Assembly (NCBI RefSeq): GCF_015223105.1 | Contig: NZ_JADFTZ010000006.1 | Coordinates: forward strand, 62,001 to 126,000 | Length of the DNA stretch: 64,000 nucleotides | From: Flavobacterium proteolyticum | GTDB taxonomy: Bacteria; Bacteroidota; Bacteroidia; Flavobacteriales; Flavobacteriaceae | Direction of reading: 5' to 3' | Shown: positions 1 to 8,938 of the stretch, in pieces | Position numbering within the stretch: the stretch's first letter is position 1 | Layout of the letters: each line of letters starts with the position of its first letter | Translations under genes and position numbers: made by a program | Notes under the pieces: generated by a model | What the model was told of the DNA's origin: nothing | Database searches by the model: none | Seen by the model: only the letters and a program-made list of their open reading frames with translations

Positions 1-1070
1 GCTAAATGTGGACTACAATTTTGCCAAGGTTGGAACAAATGGTGCGTGTAAAATGACACAACTAAAGCACGCATTCTAAAATTCAAATAACCAGTTGAAT
101 TCAAACACCGCATACAAGCATCAACTAACGGTACACCCGTTTTTCCTGTAATCCATGCTTTGTGATATTTTTCGTTAACTCTTTGATTCAAATTGCGATA
201 ACCTTTATTTACGGCGATAAATTCCATTGAACATTCCATTTCAAATTTTTGTATGAAATGCGCTTGCCAACGTAATCGAGAAGCAAAATTAGAAATCTGA
301 CGCTTGAATTTTCCTTGCTGATGTAATTCCCAAGCTTTGGTATACACTTGTCGAATAGATAAATTTCCCCAAGCAATATAAGGCGATAAACGACTACAGC
401 CTTTTCTAGCCAGTTCAGGTTTTGAAATGTGACTGCTGTAATTTTGAACGCGTTCTTCAAAAAAAGATTTCATATAGCGCAAAGCTGTTGGAACGCCACC
501 TTTCTGAAAATTAGGATTGTGAACAGTTTTTATGGATGGAATTTCGAAGTGATTCTCTAATTCTTCAATTTCAATGTATTTGACAAAACTTCTTGGTGTA
601 GGCTGAAACGGAAGACAATCTTTATCCATAAAATCATACCAATCTTCTTTCCAAGTCTTTCGGTTTTTGATGCCACGAATAACGCCGTTAGTGATGTATT
701 CATTCCATGCAATTCCTTTGACTTTTAATAGTTTAGCAACAGCTAAATCTCTATCAAAAGTTAATTTTATTCCCGTTTCCTGATGTGAATAAACGGCTCT
801 GATAGAAATAAGTTTGGATAGTTTTTCAAATACTGCAACTGCTTCGCCTTGAACAATTAAGATTTGAGTGTGATATTTTAAAAGTTCTTTCTGTAATGCT
901 TCTAATGATTGTTTGACAAAATCAAAATGACGTTGACTGTAATGATAATCTTTCATCAACGAAGGTTCGAAAATGTAAAGCAATAACGTTTTCCCAGAAG
1001 TCGATAAGGCTTCATGTAAGGCTTCATGATCGTGCAAACGCAAATCTCTCTTGAACCAAACAATTTTCAT
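1..1070 (-). CDS. cryptochrome/photolyase family protein, 3' end cut by window edge
   Basis: The frame opens at an ATG (MKIVWFKRDLRLHDHEAL) and stays open to the left edge, so at least 356 residues are present and the C-terminus is missing. The N-terminus is the alpha/beta antenna domain of photolyases. Near the edge, the FAD-domain signatures GKTGVPLVDACMR and RMRALVSFYTHH are visible. The central motif TNGVIRGIKNRKTW resembles the cryptochrome-like photolyase group rather than the classical CPD enzyme next door. Expected role: FAD-dependent, blue-light-driven repair of UV lesions, or light sensing. It follows the other photolyase by 36 bases on the same strand and is probably in the same transcript. 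Family assignment is firm; substrate is not known. Confidence 0.88.
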   Translation of the reverse strand, partial: MKIVWFKRDLRLHDHEALHEALSTSGKTLLLYIFEPSLMKDYHYSQRHFDFVKQSLEALQKELLKYHTQILIVQGEAVAVFEKLSKLISIRAVYSHQETGIKLTFDRDLAVAKLLKVKGIAWNEYITNGVIRGIKNRKTWKEDWYDFMDKDCLPFQPTPRSFVKYIEIEELENHFEIPSIKTVHNPNFQKGGVPTALRYMKSFFEERVQNYSSHISKPELARKGCSRLSPYIAWGNLSIRQVYTKAWELHQQGKFKRQISNFASRLRWQAHFIQKFEMECSMEFIAVNKGYRNLNQRVNEKYHKAWITGKTGVPLVDACMRCLNSTGYLNFRMRALVVSFYTHHLFQPWQNCSPHL

Positions 1071-1106
1071 TTTTTTACATTTTATAGTGTTTAGGGCAAC
1101 GCTATC

Positions 1107-2393
1107 CTAACCAACAGCTTCTTTATAGACTTTTAAACATTTTTCTCGAGCTTCTTTATGGTCTACGATAGGTTTTGGATAATATTGAGTTTCCAATTCA
1201 GGAACCCATTTTTTGATGTATTTTAAGTCTCTATCAAACTTCTTGATTTGTTCTGTGGGATTAAAAATTCGGAAATAAGGTGCAGCATCTACTCCAGAAC
1301 CTGCAGCCCATTGCCAATTTCCAACGTTACTCGCCATTTCGTAATCTAAAAGGTTTTGGGCAAAATAGGCTTCTCCCCAGCGCCAATCGATTAGAAGATG
1401 TTTGCAGAGGAAACTGGCTACAATCATTCGAACCCGATTGTGCATGTGACCGGTTTTGTTCAATTCACGCATTCCGGCATCAACAAAAGGATATCCGGTT
1501 TTTCCTTGACACCATTTTTTGAATTTTTCTTCGTTATTTTCCCATTGAATAGCATCGTATTTTTCCTTGAAACTCTTGTTAGATGTATGTGAAAAATGCC
1601 ACAAGATTTGCATGAAAAATTCGCGCCAAATCAATTCGTTCCAAAAGGTTTCATTCTTTTCAGCGATAGCTTTTTCTATCATTTTTCGAATAGAAACCGC
1701 TCCAAATCTGAGATAAATTCCTAAATAAGAGGTTTTGTTTAAAGCAGGAAAATTTCGAGTAGCTTCGTAATTTTGAATTAAACTCTCGGAAATATCATAT
1801 GGAGTGACTTTAATTTCAGATTTTTCAAAACCAATTTCTTCCAACGTTAAAAAAGGGTAAGAGTGCTGTACTATTTTACCCAATTTTTCTTCGGACGGAT
1901 AATGAACTATTTTTATTTTCTTAAAATTTTCTTTCCATTTTTTCGAATAAGGCGTGTAGACAACATAAGGATTTCCATCGTCTTTCACCACTTCACTTTT
2001 TTCAAAAATTACTTGATCTTTGGAAGTTAAAAATGAAATTCCATTAGAAACAAACAACTGATTCATTTCCTTGTCACGCTTGCGAGCGTAAGGTTCGTAA
2101 TCGTGATTGGTATAAACTGAAGTGATTTTATTTTCAGCAATTAGTTTTTCGAAAATTTCAATAGGTTTGCCATGAAAAACCGCTAATGATTTTTCATGTT
2201 TCTTTAATTCCGATTGAATTTTATCAAGTTGTTCGTGAATAAAACTAACGCGCGCATCATTTTTTGGTAATTGCGATAGAATGTTTTCATCAAAAATGAA
2301 AATAGGTAGCACTTCTTCATCACTATTCAAAGCATGAAAAAGGCCTACATTGTCATCTACTCTTAAATCGCGTCTAAACCAAAAGATGTTCAT
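1107..2393 (-). CDS. phrB: deoxyribodipyrimidine photolyase (class I CPD type)
   Basis: A 428-residue protein with the complete photolyase architecture: N-terminal antenna-binding domain (MNIFWFRRDLRVDDN) and C-terminal helical FAD domain. Signature motifs WRWGEAYFAQNLLDYE, NVGNWQW (Trp about 359-362) and the following FRIFNP are typical of class I CPD photolyases, which use reduced FAD and light to split cyclobutane pyrimidine dimers. Length is slightly shorter than E. coli PhrB (about 470). It lies between a second photolyase-like gene and an SDR/SRPBCC pair, all on the minus strand, suggesting a light-damage response operon. Starts at ATG; a 19-base palindrome sits in the short upstream spacer. 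Confidence 0.93.
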   Translation of the reverse strand: MNIFWFRRDLRVDDNVGLFHALNSDEEVLPIFIFDENILSQLPKNDARVSFIHEQLDKIQSELKKHEKSLAVFHGKPIEIFEKLIAENKITSVYTNHDYEPYARKRDKEMNQLFVSNGISFLTSKDQVIFEKSEVVKDDGNPYVVYTPYSKKWKENFKKIKIVHYPSEEKLGKIVQHSYPFLTLEEIGFEKSEIKVTPYDISESLIQNYEATRNFPALNKTSYLGIYLRFGAVSIRKMIEKAIAEKNETFWNELIWREFFMQILWHFSHTSNKSFKEKYDAIQWENNEEKFKKWCQGKTGYPFVDAGMRELNKTGHMHNRVRMIVASFLCKHLLIDWRWGEAYFAQNLLDYEMASNVGNWQWAAGSGVDAAPYFRIFNPTEQIKKFDRDLKYIKKWVPELETQYYPKPIVDHKEAREKCLKVYKEAVG

Positions 2394-2417
2394 ATTTTAT
2401 TTTGTTTTATTAAGTTC

Positions 2418-2436
2418 GACAAGTCAATGACTTGTC
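2418..2436. repeat. 19-base perfect palindrome between SDR and photolyase genes
   Basis: Two 9-base arms (GACAAGTCA / TGACTTGTC) flank a single central base. No T-tract follows, so it is not an obvious terminator. It could be an interspersed palindromic element or an operator for the downstream photolyase genes. Confidence 0.6.
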
Positions 2437-2447
2437 ACTACAAAGAA

Positions 2448-3146
2448 TTATCCGTTTACTAATAATGTTGACATTCCACCATCAACGTGAAATATTTGTC
2501 CCGAAATCCAACTGCTTTTATCGCTTAATAAAAAGGTTGCCATTTGTGCACTGTCTTCTGGTTTTCCAAATCGTTTTAGTGGATGACGTTCGGCTGATTT
2601 TTCTTGTTTGGTTTCGTTATTCAAGAATTTATCGGCTAAAGGTGTATCCGTTAATGATGGCGCAATTACATTGACTCTTATTTTTGGCGCATATTCTGCA
2701 GCTAGTGCTTTTGCAAAACCTTCAATTGCACCTTTTGAAGCTGCGACGCTGGTGTGAAATGGCATTCCCATCGTTGCGGCAACACTGCTAAAAGTAACAA
2801 TACTAGCTTGTTCCGATGCCAATAAATTAGGCAAAACCGATTGAATTACTTTTACCAAACTTATGAAATTAATTTGTAAATCGGTTTCAAAAGCTTCTGG
2901 TTTCAATCCTTTAAAAGGTCTTAAATTAATACTTCCTGGACAATATACCAAGCCATCGATTACAGTAGGTAATTGAGAAGTATCAATAGTATCAGTAGTT
3001 GCGTCAAATGAAATATGAGTTGCCTTTACCTCGGATAAGTTTTCATTACTTCTTGAAGCAATATAAACGTTATTTTCAAATTGTAATTCTTTTGCTATGG
3101 CTAATCCAATTCCGTAAGAACCACCAATTAATAGTATGTTTTTCAT
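2448..3146 (-). CDS. SDR-fold protein lacking the catalytic tyrosine
   Basis: A 232-residue short-chain dehydrogenase/reductase-fold protein. The Rossmann cofactor loop GGSYGIG is at the N-terminus and the C-terminal FHVDGG is also SDR-like. In classical SDRs the triad is Ser, then Tyr 13 residues on, then Lys four after that. Here Ser121 and Lys138 are present, but position 134 is Val (HTSVAASK). The same strand carries two photolyase genes downstream and an SRPBCC gene directly upstream. The longest frame begins at an upstream TTG inside the SRPBCC gene; the ATG used here is preceded by AAGGA at a good spacing and gives the normal SDR start (MKNILLIGG). It may bind nucleotide without acting as a normal dehydrogenase, or use another proton donor. 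Confidence 0.85.
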   Translation of the reverse strand: MKNILLIGGSYGIGLAIAKELQFENNVYIASRSNENLSEVKATHISFDATTDTIDTSQLPTVIDGLVYCPGSINLRPFKGLKPEAFETDLQINFISLVKVIQSVLPNLLASEQASIVTFSSVAATMGMPFHTSVAASKGAIEGFAKALAAEYAPKIRVNVIAPSLTDTPLADKFLNNETKQEKSAERHPLKRFGKPEDSAQMATFLLSDKSSWISGQIFHVDGGMSTLLVNG

Positions 3147-3150
3147 GATG

Positions 3151-3618
3151 TTATCCTTTAAATTCACCAAATAGGTCGATTAATTTTTTTCTTCTGTATT
3201 CGAAAATTTCGTCCAATTTAGGCTTGACTAATATTGGATGAACCAATTGACCCAAAATTCCCATTGGCACTTTATAATCTACAATATCTTCCATTTCAAC
3301 ACCACCAGGGATTTCTTTGATAAAATGTTTGTGATGCCATAAAGCATAAGGACCAAAACGTTGCTCGTCTACAAAATACTGTTTGTCCACTACATGCGTG
3401 ATTTCTGTAACCCATTTTGTTGGGATTCCTAGTACAGGAGTTATAATATATTGAATGATTTGACCAGGAAACATAGGTCTATCTGCTCCTGAAAGAATTT
3501 TAAAACCCATATAGTCAGGAGTAATTAGTTGAAGATTTTTAGGGTCAGATAAAAGTTCCCAAGCTTTGTCTATGCTAATTGGTAAATTTTGTTTGGTATG
3601 TAATCTATATATTTTCAT
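3151..3618 (-). CDS. SRPBCC family ligand-binding protein
   Basis: A 155-residue single-domain protein of the START-like SRPBCC/polyketide cyclase superfamily. The N-terminal half has the typical hydrophobic strand and helix (ISIDKAWELLSDPKNL), and the middle has WVTEIT and FGPYALWHH, as in the cyclase group often encoded beside photolyases. No signal peptide, so it is cytoplasmic. Such domains bind hydrophobic ligands in a deep cavity; the ligand is unknown. It is first in the minus-strand run leading to the SDR and photolyases, with 4 bases between its stop and the SDR ATG, so translational coupling is likely. A TATCTTTA box about 15 bases upstream of the ATG may be its -7 element. Confidence 0.85.
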   Translation of the reverse strand: MKIYRLHTKQNLPISIDKAWELLSDPKNLQLITPDYMGFKILSGADRPMFPGQIIQYIITPVLGIPTKWVTEITHVVDKQYFVDEQRFGPYALWHHKHFIKEIPGGVEMEDIVDYKVPMGILGQLVHPILVKPKLDEIFEYRRKKLIDLFGEFKG

Positions 3619-3704
3619 ATTAATTTTTTTGTAAAGATATAAATTTGTTTAATCTTTATTGTAATAAATTAAACAAAAATTATTCATTTAAGTTTATATT
3701 AACA

Positions 3705-3732
3705 TTTGATTCTAATACAATTTGTAAATTTG
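3705..3732 (+). promoter_or_regulatory. Bacteroidota-type promoter for the DUF2911 gene
   Basis: A TTTG box and a TAAATTTG box (consensus TAnnTTTG) are separated by 16 bases. The site ends 19 bases before the ATG of the DUF2911 gene, which fits a short leader. Confidence 0.6.
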
Positions 3733-3751
3733 GGATTCAAAAACATAACCT

Positions 3752-4603
3752 ATGAGAAAAATTATTGTAATGTTGGCTGTAGTACTAGCCAATTTTATGG
3801 TTGAGGCACAAGTAAAAACACCTCAATCTAGTCCATTAGCAAAAGTTGAACAAGTTGTTGGACTTACAACTGTACAAGTTGAATATTCTAGACCAAGTGC
3901 AAAAGGAAGAACCGTTTATGGCGATTTAGTTCCTTTTGGAAAAATGTGGAGAACGGGGGCTAATGCCAATACCACTATTTCATTCAGTGAAAATGTAAAA
4001 ATTGGTGGAAAAGAACTTAAAAAAGGGAAGTACGCTTTTTACACTACACCAAAAGCAGACAGTTGGGATATTATTTTTTATTCGGATACTAACAATTGGG
4101 GATTACCTGAAAATTGGGACGAATCTAAAGTAGCATTGAAAGTTACCGTTAAACCTGAAACATTAAATAAATCAGTAGAATCACTTTCTATTTTCTTAAA
4201 TAATTTAACGAATGATTCAGGAGTTATTGAATTATCTTGGGAAAGAACAATGGTATCTATTCCATTTTCTGTTCCTACTCAAGAAATAGCTATGAAGAGT
4301 ATTGAAAAAACGTTAGCTGGACCATCTGCAGCGGATTATTTTTCATCAGCTCAATATTTTTATCAATCTAATGGTGATTTGAATAAAGCATTAACTTGGG
4401 CAAATGCTGCCATAGCTAACGCACCAAAAGGAGAAGATGTTCCATTCTGGTATTTAAGATTAAAGTCATTAATCCAGGCTAAATTAGGAGATAAAAAAGG
4501 CGCTATTGCTACAGCTAAAGAATCATTAGCATTATCAGTAAAAGCAGGAAATGCTGACTATGAGAAAATGAACAAAGACAGCATTGCGGAATGGTCTAAA
4601 TAA
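3752..4603 (+). CDS. secreted DUF2911 domain protein
   Basis: A 283-residue exported protein with a cleavable signal peptide (about residues 1-19, ending VEAQ). Residues about 25-170 form a DUF2911 domain, recognisable from VQVEYSRPSAKGR and VPFGKMWRTGANANT. The C-terminal third is helical and TPR-like (DLNKALTWANAAI, DKKGAIATAKESL). DUF2911 proteins are common in Bacteroidota and usually periplasmic; no biochemical function is established. The gene is monocistronic, preceded by a good promoter and followed by a strong bidirectional terminator shared with the convergent symporter gene. Confidence 0.9.
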   Translation: MRKIIVMLAVVLANFMVEAQVKTPQSSPLAKVEQVVGLTTVQVEYSRPSAKGRTVYGDLVPFGKMWRTGANANTTISFSENVKIGGKELKKGKYAFYTTPKADSWDIIFYSDTNNWGLPENWDESKVALKVTVKPETLNKSVESLSIFLNNLTNDSGVIELSWERTMVSIPFSVPTQEIAMKSIEKTLAGPSAADYFSSAQYFYQSNGDLNKALTWANAAIANAPKGEDVPFWYLRLKSLIQAKLGDKKGAIATAKESLALSVKAGNADYEKMNKDSIAEWSK

Positions 4604-4623
4604 GATTTTTAAATTAATTCAAA

Positions 4624-4652
4624 AAAAGTCCCGAAATAATTTCGGGACTTTT
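4624..4652. terminator. bidirectional intrinsic terminator
   Basis: 14-base inverted repeat (AAAAGTCCCGAAAT) around a single central base, with A/T tracts on both sides. It lies between convergent genes. The GTCCCG core recurs in the terminator near 51.06 kb. Confidence 0.88.
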
Positions 4653-4657
4653 TTATT

Positions 4658-6343
4658 TTATGAGTTTGATTTGTTAAAAAATTTCTGAAGTATAAGAGAT
4701 AGACCAATTGTTAGTAAAGCACCAATAAAATTCAACCATAAGTACCCTACAATATCTAAGTAAAAAATATAGAAAATGGCTAGTTGGCTAATACAAGCTC
4801 CAATAAAGACTGCTTTTCCTTTGATATAGTTGATATAAAATCCAATCAAGAAAATTCCTAAAACGGTTCCATAAAAAATAGAACCAATAATATTAACCAA
4901 TTGGATCAAGTTTTCGAATAACGAACTAATACAAGCAAATCCAATTGCTACAATTCCCCAAAAAATAGTGAAATATTGAGTTGCATATACATAATGTTTG
5001 TCTGATTTTGCATTTACATTTCGTTTGTAAATATCAATAGCAGACGTCGCTGCTAATGAATTTAGTCCAGAAGCACTTGATGACATTGCGGCACTAAAAA
5101 TAACAGCCAATAACAATCCTAAAATACCTTTAGGAAGATAGTTTAAGATGAAATAAAGAAAAACATAATCTTTATCATTAGTTTCCGTTTTCCCATCTAC
5201 TTTTGCTATAACATCTTTTGCTTCTTCCCTTAAGTCTTTTTCCTTTAGTGAAAGCGCCACCATTTGCTTTTTCAGAATCGGATTATCGTATTCGTTGTGT
5301 TTTAGTTGTTCAATGTAAATTTGATTTACAATTTTTTTATCAGTATTCAATTGAACTAATTTTTGTTCTAGATTTTCGTAAGCTACCTTTTGCTCAGAAG
5401 CTTTTACCTTTGCAACATTGGTAGGATTAAAATGCAAAGGCGCATCGTTAAATTGAAAAAATACAAATACCAAAACACCTGTTAATAGGATGAAAAACTG
5501 CATTGGTACTTTTAAAATCCCGTTCATAATTAATCCCATTTGGCTTTCTTTTACAGATTTCCCAGACAAATAGCGTCCAACTTGAGATTGATCCGTTCCA
5601 AAATAGGAAAGCATTAGAAAGAATCCTCCGGTAATTCCACTCCAAAAAGTATAGCGTGTTTCAGGATTGTAAGAGAAGTCTAGAATATCCATTTTTCCAT
5701 TAGCACCTGCAATATGAAGTACGTTTGAAAAATCAACTTCGTGAGGAAGATTTGCTAAAATGTAGAAGAAAATGATAAACATTCCCGACATAATCACGAA
5801 CATCTGTTGTTTTTGAGTAACATTTACAGCTTTGGTTCCACCCGTTACAGTGTAAACAATCACTAAAATTCCAATTATAATGTTTAGCATATTTAAATTC
5901 CATCCTAAAAGTGCTGACAAAATGATGGAAGGTGCATAAATGGTAATTCCAGTTCCTAAACCTCTTTGAATTAAAAATAAAATAGCGGCTAATGTTCGTG
6001 TTTGAATATTAAATCGTTGTTCTAAATATTCGTAAGCCGTGAATACTTTTAATCGGTGGTAAATAGGAATAAAGGTGTATGCAATAACAATCATGGCTAA
6101 TGGAAGTCCAAAATAGAATTGTACAAAACCCATTCCGTCATGATAGGCTTGGCCGGGTGTAGATAAAAATGTAATTGCGCTGGCTTGTGTTGCCATAACG
6201 GAAATTCCAACTGTAAACCAAGGAGTTTCGTTGTTGTCTAATAAATAGTCTTTTACATTTGCACTTCCTTTGGTTTTCAGAATACCATAGATGACTATAA
6301 ACGATAAGGTAACTGATAGTACAATCCAATCTAAAATTTCCAT
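4658..6343 (-). CDS. sodium:solute symporter (SSS family)
   Basis: A 561-residue inner-membrane protein with about 13 hydrophobic segments and SSS landmarks such as ATQASAITFLSTPGQAY near residues 51-66 and SYFGTDQSQVGRYLSG near 245-260. It should couple Na+ entry to uptake of a small solute; the substrate cannot be read from sequence. Residues about 310-392 form a charged, coiled-coil-like insertion between membrane segments, unusual for generic SSS transporters. A 36-residue membrane ORF lies directly upstream, and before that a secreted PIG-L deacetylase, so a deacetylated sugar or glycoside is a reasonable but unproven substrate. Confidence 0.9.
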   Translation of the reverse strand: MEILDWIVLSVTLSFIVIYGILKTKGSANVKDYLLDNNETPWFTVGISVMATQASAITFLSTPGQAYHDGMGFVQFYFGLPLAMIVIAYTFIPIYHRLKVFTAYEYLEQRFNIQTRTLAAILFLIQRGLGTGITIYAPSIILSALLGWNLNMLNIIIGILVIVYTVTGGTKAVNVTQKQQMFVIMSGMFIIFFYILANLPHEVDFSNVLHIAGANGKMDILDFSYNPETRYTFWSGITGGFFLMLSYFGTDQSQVGRYLSGKSVKESQMGLIMNGILKVPMQFFILLTGVLVFVFFQFNDAPLHFNPTNVAKVKASEQKVAYENLEQKLVQLNTDKKIVNQIYIEQLKHNEYDNPILKKQMVALSLKEKDLREEAKDVIAKVDGKTETNDKDYVFLYFILNYLPKGILGLLLAVIFSAAMSSSASGLNSLAATSAIDIYKRNVNAKSDKHYVYATQYFTIFWGIVAIGFACISSLFENLIQLVNIIGSIFYGTVLGIFLIGFYINYIKGKAVFIGACISQLAIFYIFYLDIVGYLWLNFIGALLTIGLSLILQKFFNKSNS

Positions 6344-6344
6344 A

Positions 6345-6455
6345 TTAGGTGTAGATTTCCATTATTAAATAGAAAATAAGGATGTATATAGCATTTAGTA
6401 TTAAAACGATGCTATAACTTTTTTTCCATTGATGTTTGTTTTTGTTCATAATCAT
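6345..6455 (-). CDS. 36-residue single-pass membrane protein
   Basis: Short frame filling the gap between the deacetylase and symporter genes exactly: its ATG is adjacent to the deacetylase stop and its TAA ends one base before the symporter ATG. A second in-frame ATG two codons later is an alternative start. The peptide has a basic N-terminus (MNKNKHQWKKSY) and one hydrophobic helix (about residues 15-32). This topology recalls small accessory subunits that accompany some SSS transporters (for example the DUF4212 partner of ActP-type symporters), although I see no clear sequence match. The tight packing supports a real translated gene. Confidence 0.62.
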   Translation of the reverse strand: MIMNKNKHQWKKSYSIVLILNAIYILIFYLIMEIYT

Positions 6456-8903
6456 TTATTTATCCAATGCAATTAAATTAGCCAATAATCTATAAGCACC
6501 GCTAACACCTTCAGGTAATTCTCTAAAGAAGCTCAAGCCAGTATATATATAATTTCCTTTTCCATATTTAGCAATCAGTAAACCACCGGTTTTACTAGTT
6601 TCTCCTTCATCGTTTGATGCTAAAATAGGAATAAATTCTGAACTCCATTTATTTGGATAGTATAAGCCTTGTTCTTGTACCCAACCCGTGAAATCTTTTT
6701 CAGTGATTTTATTCGGTTGATTTAATACTTTATGATTTGGAGTTAAGAATGTAACCTTTGCATTTTCATCGGTAACACGGTCTCTTGATAATTCCAAACT
6801 ATAAGGCGCTATTTCTTTAGTAATCAAATTATTAGTAGTGTTATACTGAATGATTAAATTGCCACCGACTAAAACATATTCAAATAAAATTTTATTCTTG
6901 TATTTTAATTCATCAATTACATTAAACGCTCGAATTCCCAAAATTACTGCATCAAATTGTTGTAGTTTTTCTATTGAAATTTCGTTCGGATTAATCGTTG
7001 AAACTTTAAATCCAAGATTTTCTAAATTCTTGTTTACTTCATCGCCAGCGCCCATGATATAGCCAATATTTTTTCCTTTAATTTCGATGTCTAATTTTAC
7101 TAATTTGGATTCTGAAGGCACTAGAATGGTTTGCTTCGGAATATGTGGATATTGAATTGTAATTAGTTTATCATCAAATGTTTGATTACCAATTGTAGCT
7201 TTTGCACTCAACTTTGTAGCAATTTCGGGTTTGGTTGGATAAAGGGTAAACGTGAATTTTTTCTCTTCGTTTTTTGTGATAATTTCAAACGGAATTTCTT
7301 TTGGATTTACTTTCCAATCATTCGGAACATTCAATGATAAAACGCCATTTGCATTGGCTTTATGAGCTTTTACCGAAACTGTAATTTCTTTGGATTGCGT
7401 TCCGTTAAAAATTATAACTTCAGGTTCAATTTTTGTTGTAACATCTGGCAAAACAGTAAAAGGAACATACGTTTCGCCATCATCTGGATTGTTGAATTTA
7501 TAGCAAATATTCTTTACGAATTCAATTGTTTTTCCTTCGATTTCAATAGTGAAAACGACTGGAAAATTAGATGAAACTTCAGGTAAAATTCGAATAGATT
7601 TATCCGAAACACGATACATTCCTTCGGTTTGTTTTTCTTTTAACCAAAATAAGTTGGAATAATCAACCGTTTCTCCAATAACCACATTTTTAAGTTGGAA
7701 ACTTGTTTTCTCGTTATTTTTTAAAACAACATTTTTTGTTTCTAACGGAAGTTGTAAGGCTTTCACGGAAATCAATTTTGCATTCGATTGACTTCGGTTA
7801 ATGACCTCAATATTGATATTGAAATTACTATCTTTCGTTGTCGTTTCAGTATCGGCAACGGCTTCCATGAACAAACCGCTACACGCTTCAATAATTTTAA
7901 TAATTTGTTTTGATTTGATTTCTTTCCAATGCGAATCTTCTAGTTTTTGAATCAAATCATACGCTTTAATCAAATTTGGAATATGAACCGATGGATTTCC
8001 AAAGTTAAAATTCTTTTCAATGTCGTACAGAATTTTTCCAATTTCATTTCCTCCTTTTACTCGATTCCAAGACGTATCAATTCCTTCAAATAAATTGGTA
8101 TTACTTGGCAAATCACCTTTTAGTAACTCTAAATATTCAATTTCGTCGCCACGACTTCCTAAAGTTCCAAAACCTTGACATTTGTGTTGGCTTCGGCTCA
8201 AAGCGGCTATTTCGTTGTTACTTTTTCCTTTTAACGGATAAAAAACATTCGAATTTATGGCTAATAATTTTGATTTATCGGCAGCATCAAACGCTTCTTG
8301 ACTTCCGTAAAACCACCAAGAAGTATTGAAGAAAATGCGTTTTGGTTTATATTTTACTAAATCATACGCTTCTAAACTCAACATAGCAGAAGCGGTATGA
8401 TGTCCGTGTGTTGTGCCTGGCGTATTATGACTAAAGCGATTAACTATAATATCAGGACGAAAAGTTTCAATTACTTGAATAACATCTTCCAAAACTTCAT
8501 TTTTGTTCCAAATGGAAAAGGTTTCATTCGGTTCTTTAGAAAATCCGAAGTCGTTAGCGCGCGTAAAGAACTGTTCGCCACCATCAATTCTTCTAGCAGC
8601 TAGTAATTCTTGAGTTCTTATTGCTCCTAGCTTTTCTCTTAATTCGGTTCCAATTAAATTTTGACCACCATCACCACGTGTTAACGATAAATAAGCCGTT
8701 TGTGCATGATAATGATTGGAGAAATAGGTGATAAGCTTAGTATTTTCATCATCAGGATGTGCCGCAACATACAATACTTTTCCTAGGAAATTTAGTTTTT
8801 GAACTTGTTCGTAAATTTCAACTGAATTCAGTTTTTGTGGCGCTTGCGCGAATGCTACTATTGAAATAAAGAATATAAAAATTGAAGTAAAGCTTCTTTT
8901 CAT
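6456..8903 (-). CDS. secreted PIG-L family deacetylase
   Basis: An 815-residue exported protein with a signal peptide (about 1-20, ending VAFAQ). The PIG-L/LmbE zinc deacetylase domain follows immediately, with the diagnostic AHPDDE at residues 48-53 and a later HTASAM-containing motif. The middle is beta-rich and may hold NEW3/immunoglobulin-like domains. The last 200 residues resemble a glutamine-amidotransferase-like or ThuA-like flavodoxin fold (GFKVSTI, FDAVILGIRAF). The family removes N-acetyl groups from sugars or sugar conjugates using Zn2+. It is first of a three-gene minus-strand unit with the small membrane ORF and the Na+ symporter, suggesting periplasmic processing and uptake of an amino-sugar compound. 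Confidence 0.85.
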   Translation of the reverse strand: MKRSFTSIFIFFISIVAFAQAPQKLNSVEIYEQVQKLNFLGKVLYVAAHPDDENTKLITYFSNHYHAQTAYLSLTRGDGGQNLIGTELREKLGAIRTQELLAARRIDGGEQFFTRANDFGFSKEPNETFSIWNKNEVLEDVIQVIETFRPDIIVNRFSHNTPGTTHGHHTASAMLSLEAYDLVKYKPKRIFFNTSWWFYGSQEAFDAADKSKLLAINSNVFYPLKGKSNNEIAALSRSQHKCQGFGTLGSRGDEIEYLELLKGDLPSNTNLFEGIDTSWNRVKGGNEIGKILYDIEKNFNFGNPSVHIPNLIKAYDLIQKLEDSHWKEIKSKQIIKIIEACSGLFMEAVADTETTTKDSNFNINIEVINRSQSNAKLISVKALQLPLETKNVVLKNNEKTSFQLKNVVIGETVDYSNLFWLKEKQTEGMYRVSDKSIRILPEVSSNFPVVFTIEIEGKTIEFVKNICYKFNNPDDGETYVPFTVLPDVTTKIEPEVIIFNGTQSKEITVSVKAHKANANGVLSLNVPNDWKVNPKEIPFEIITKNEEKKFTFTLYPTKPEIATKLSAKATIGNQTFDDKLITIQYPHIPKQTILVPSESKLVKLDIEIKGKNIGYIMGAGDEVNKNLENLGFKVSTINPNEISIEKLQQFDAVILGIRAFNVIDELKYKNKILFEYVLVGGNLIIQYNTTNNLITKEIAPYSLELSRDRVTDENAKVTFLTPNHKVLNQPNKITEKDFTGWVQEQGLYYPNKWSSEFIPILASNDEGETSKTGGLLIAKYGKGNYIYTGLSFFRELPEGVSGAYRLLANLIALDK

Positions 8904-8938
8904 TGCAATGGTTTTGTTTCAAAAATAAGGAAATAAAA

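Noticed and set aside
209..460. Open frame of 83 codons on the minus strand near the left edge
   Set aside because: It is out of frame with, and lies inside, the photolyase-like gene, whose own frame shows conserved motifs to the edge.
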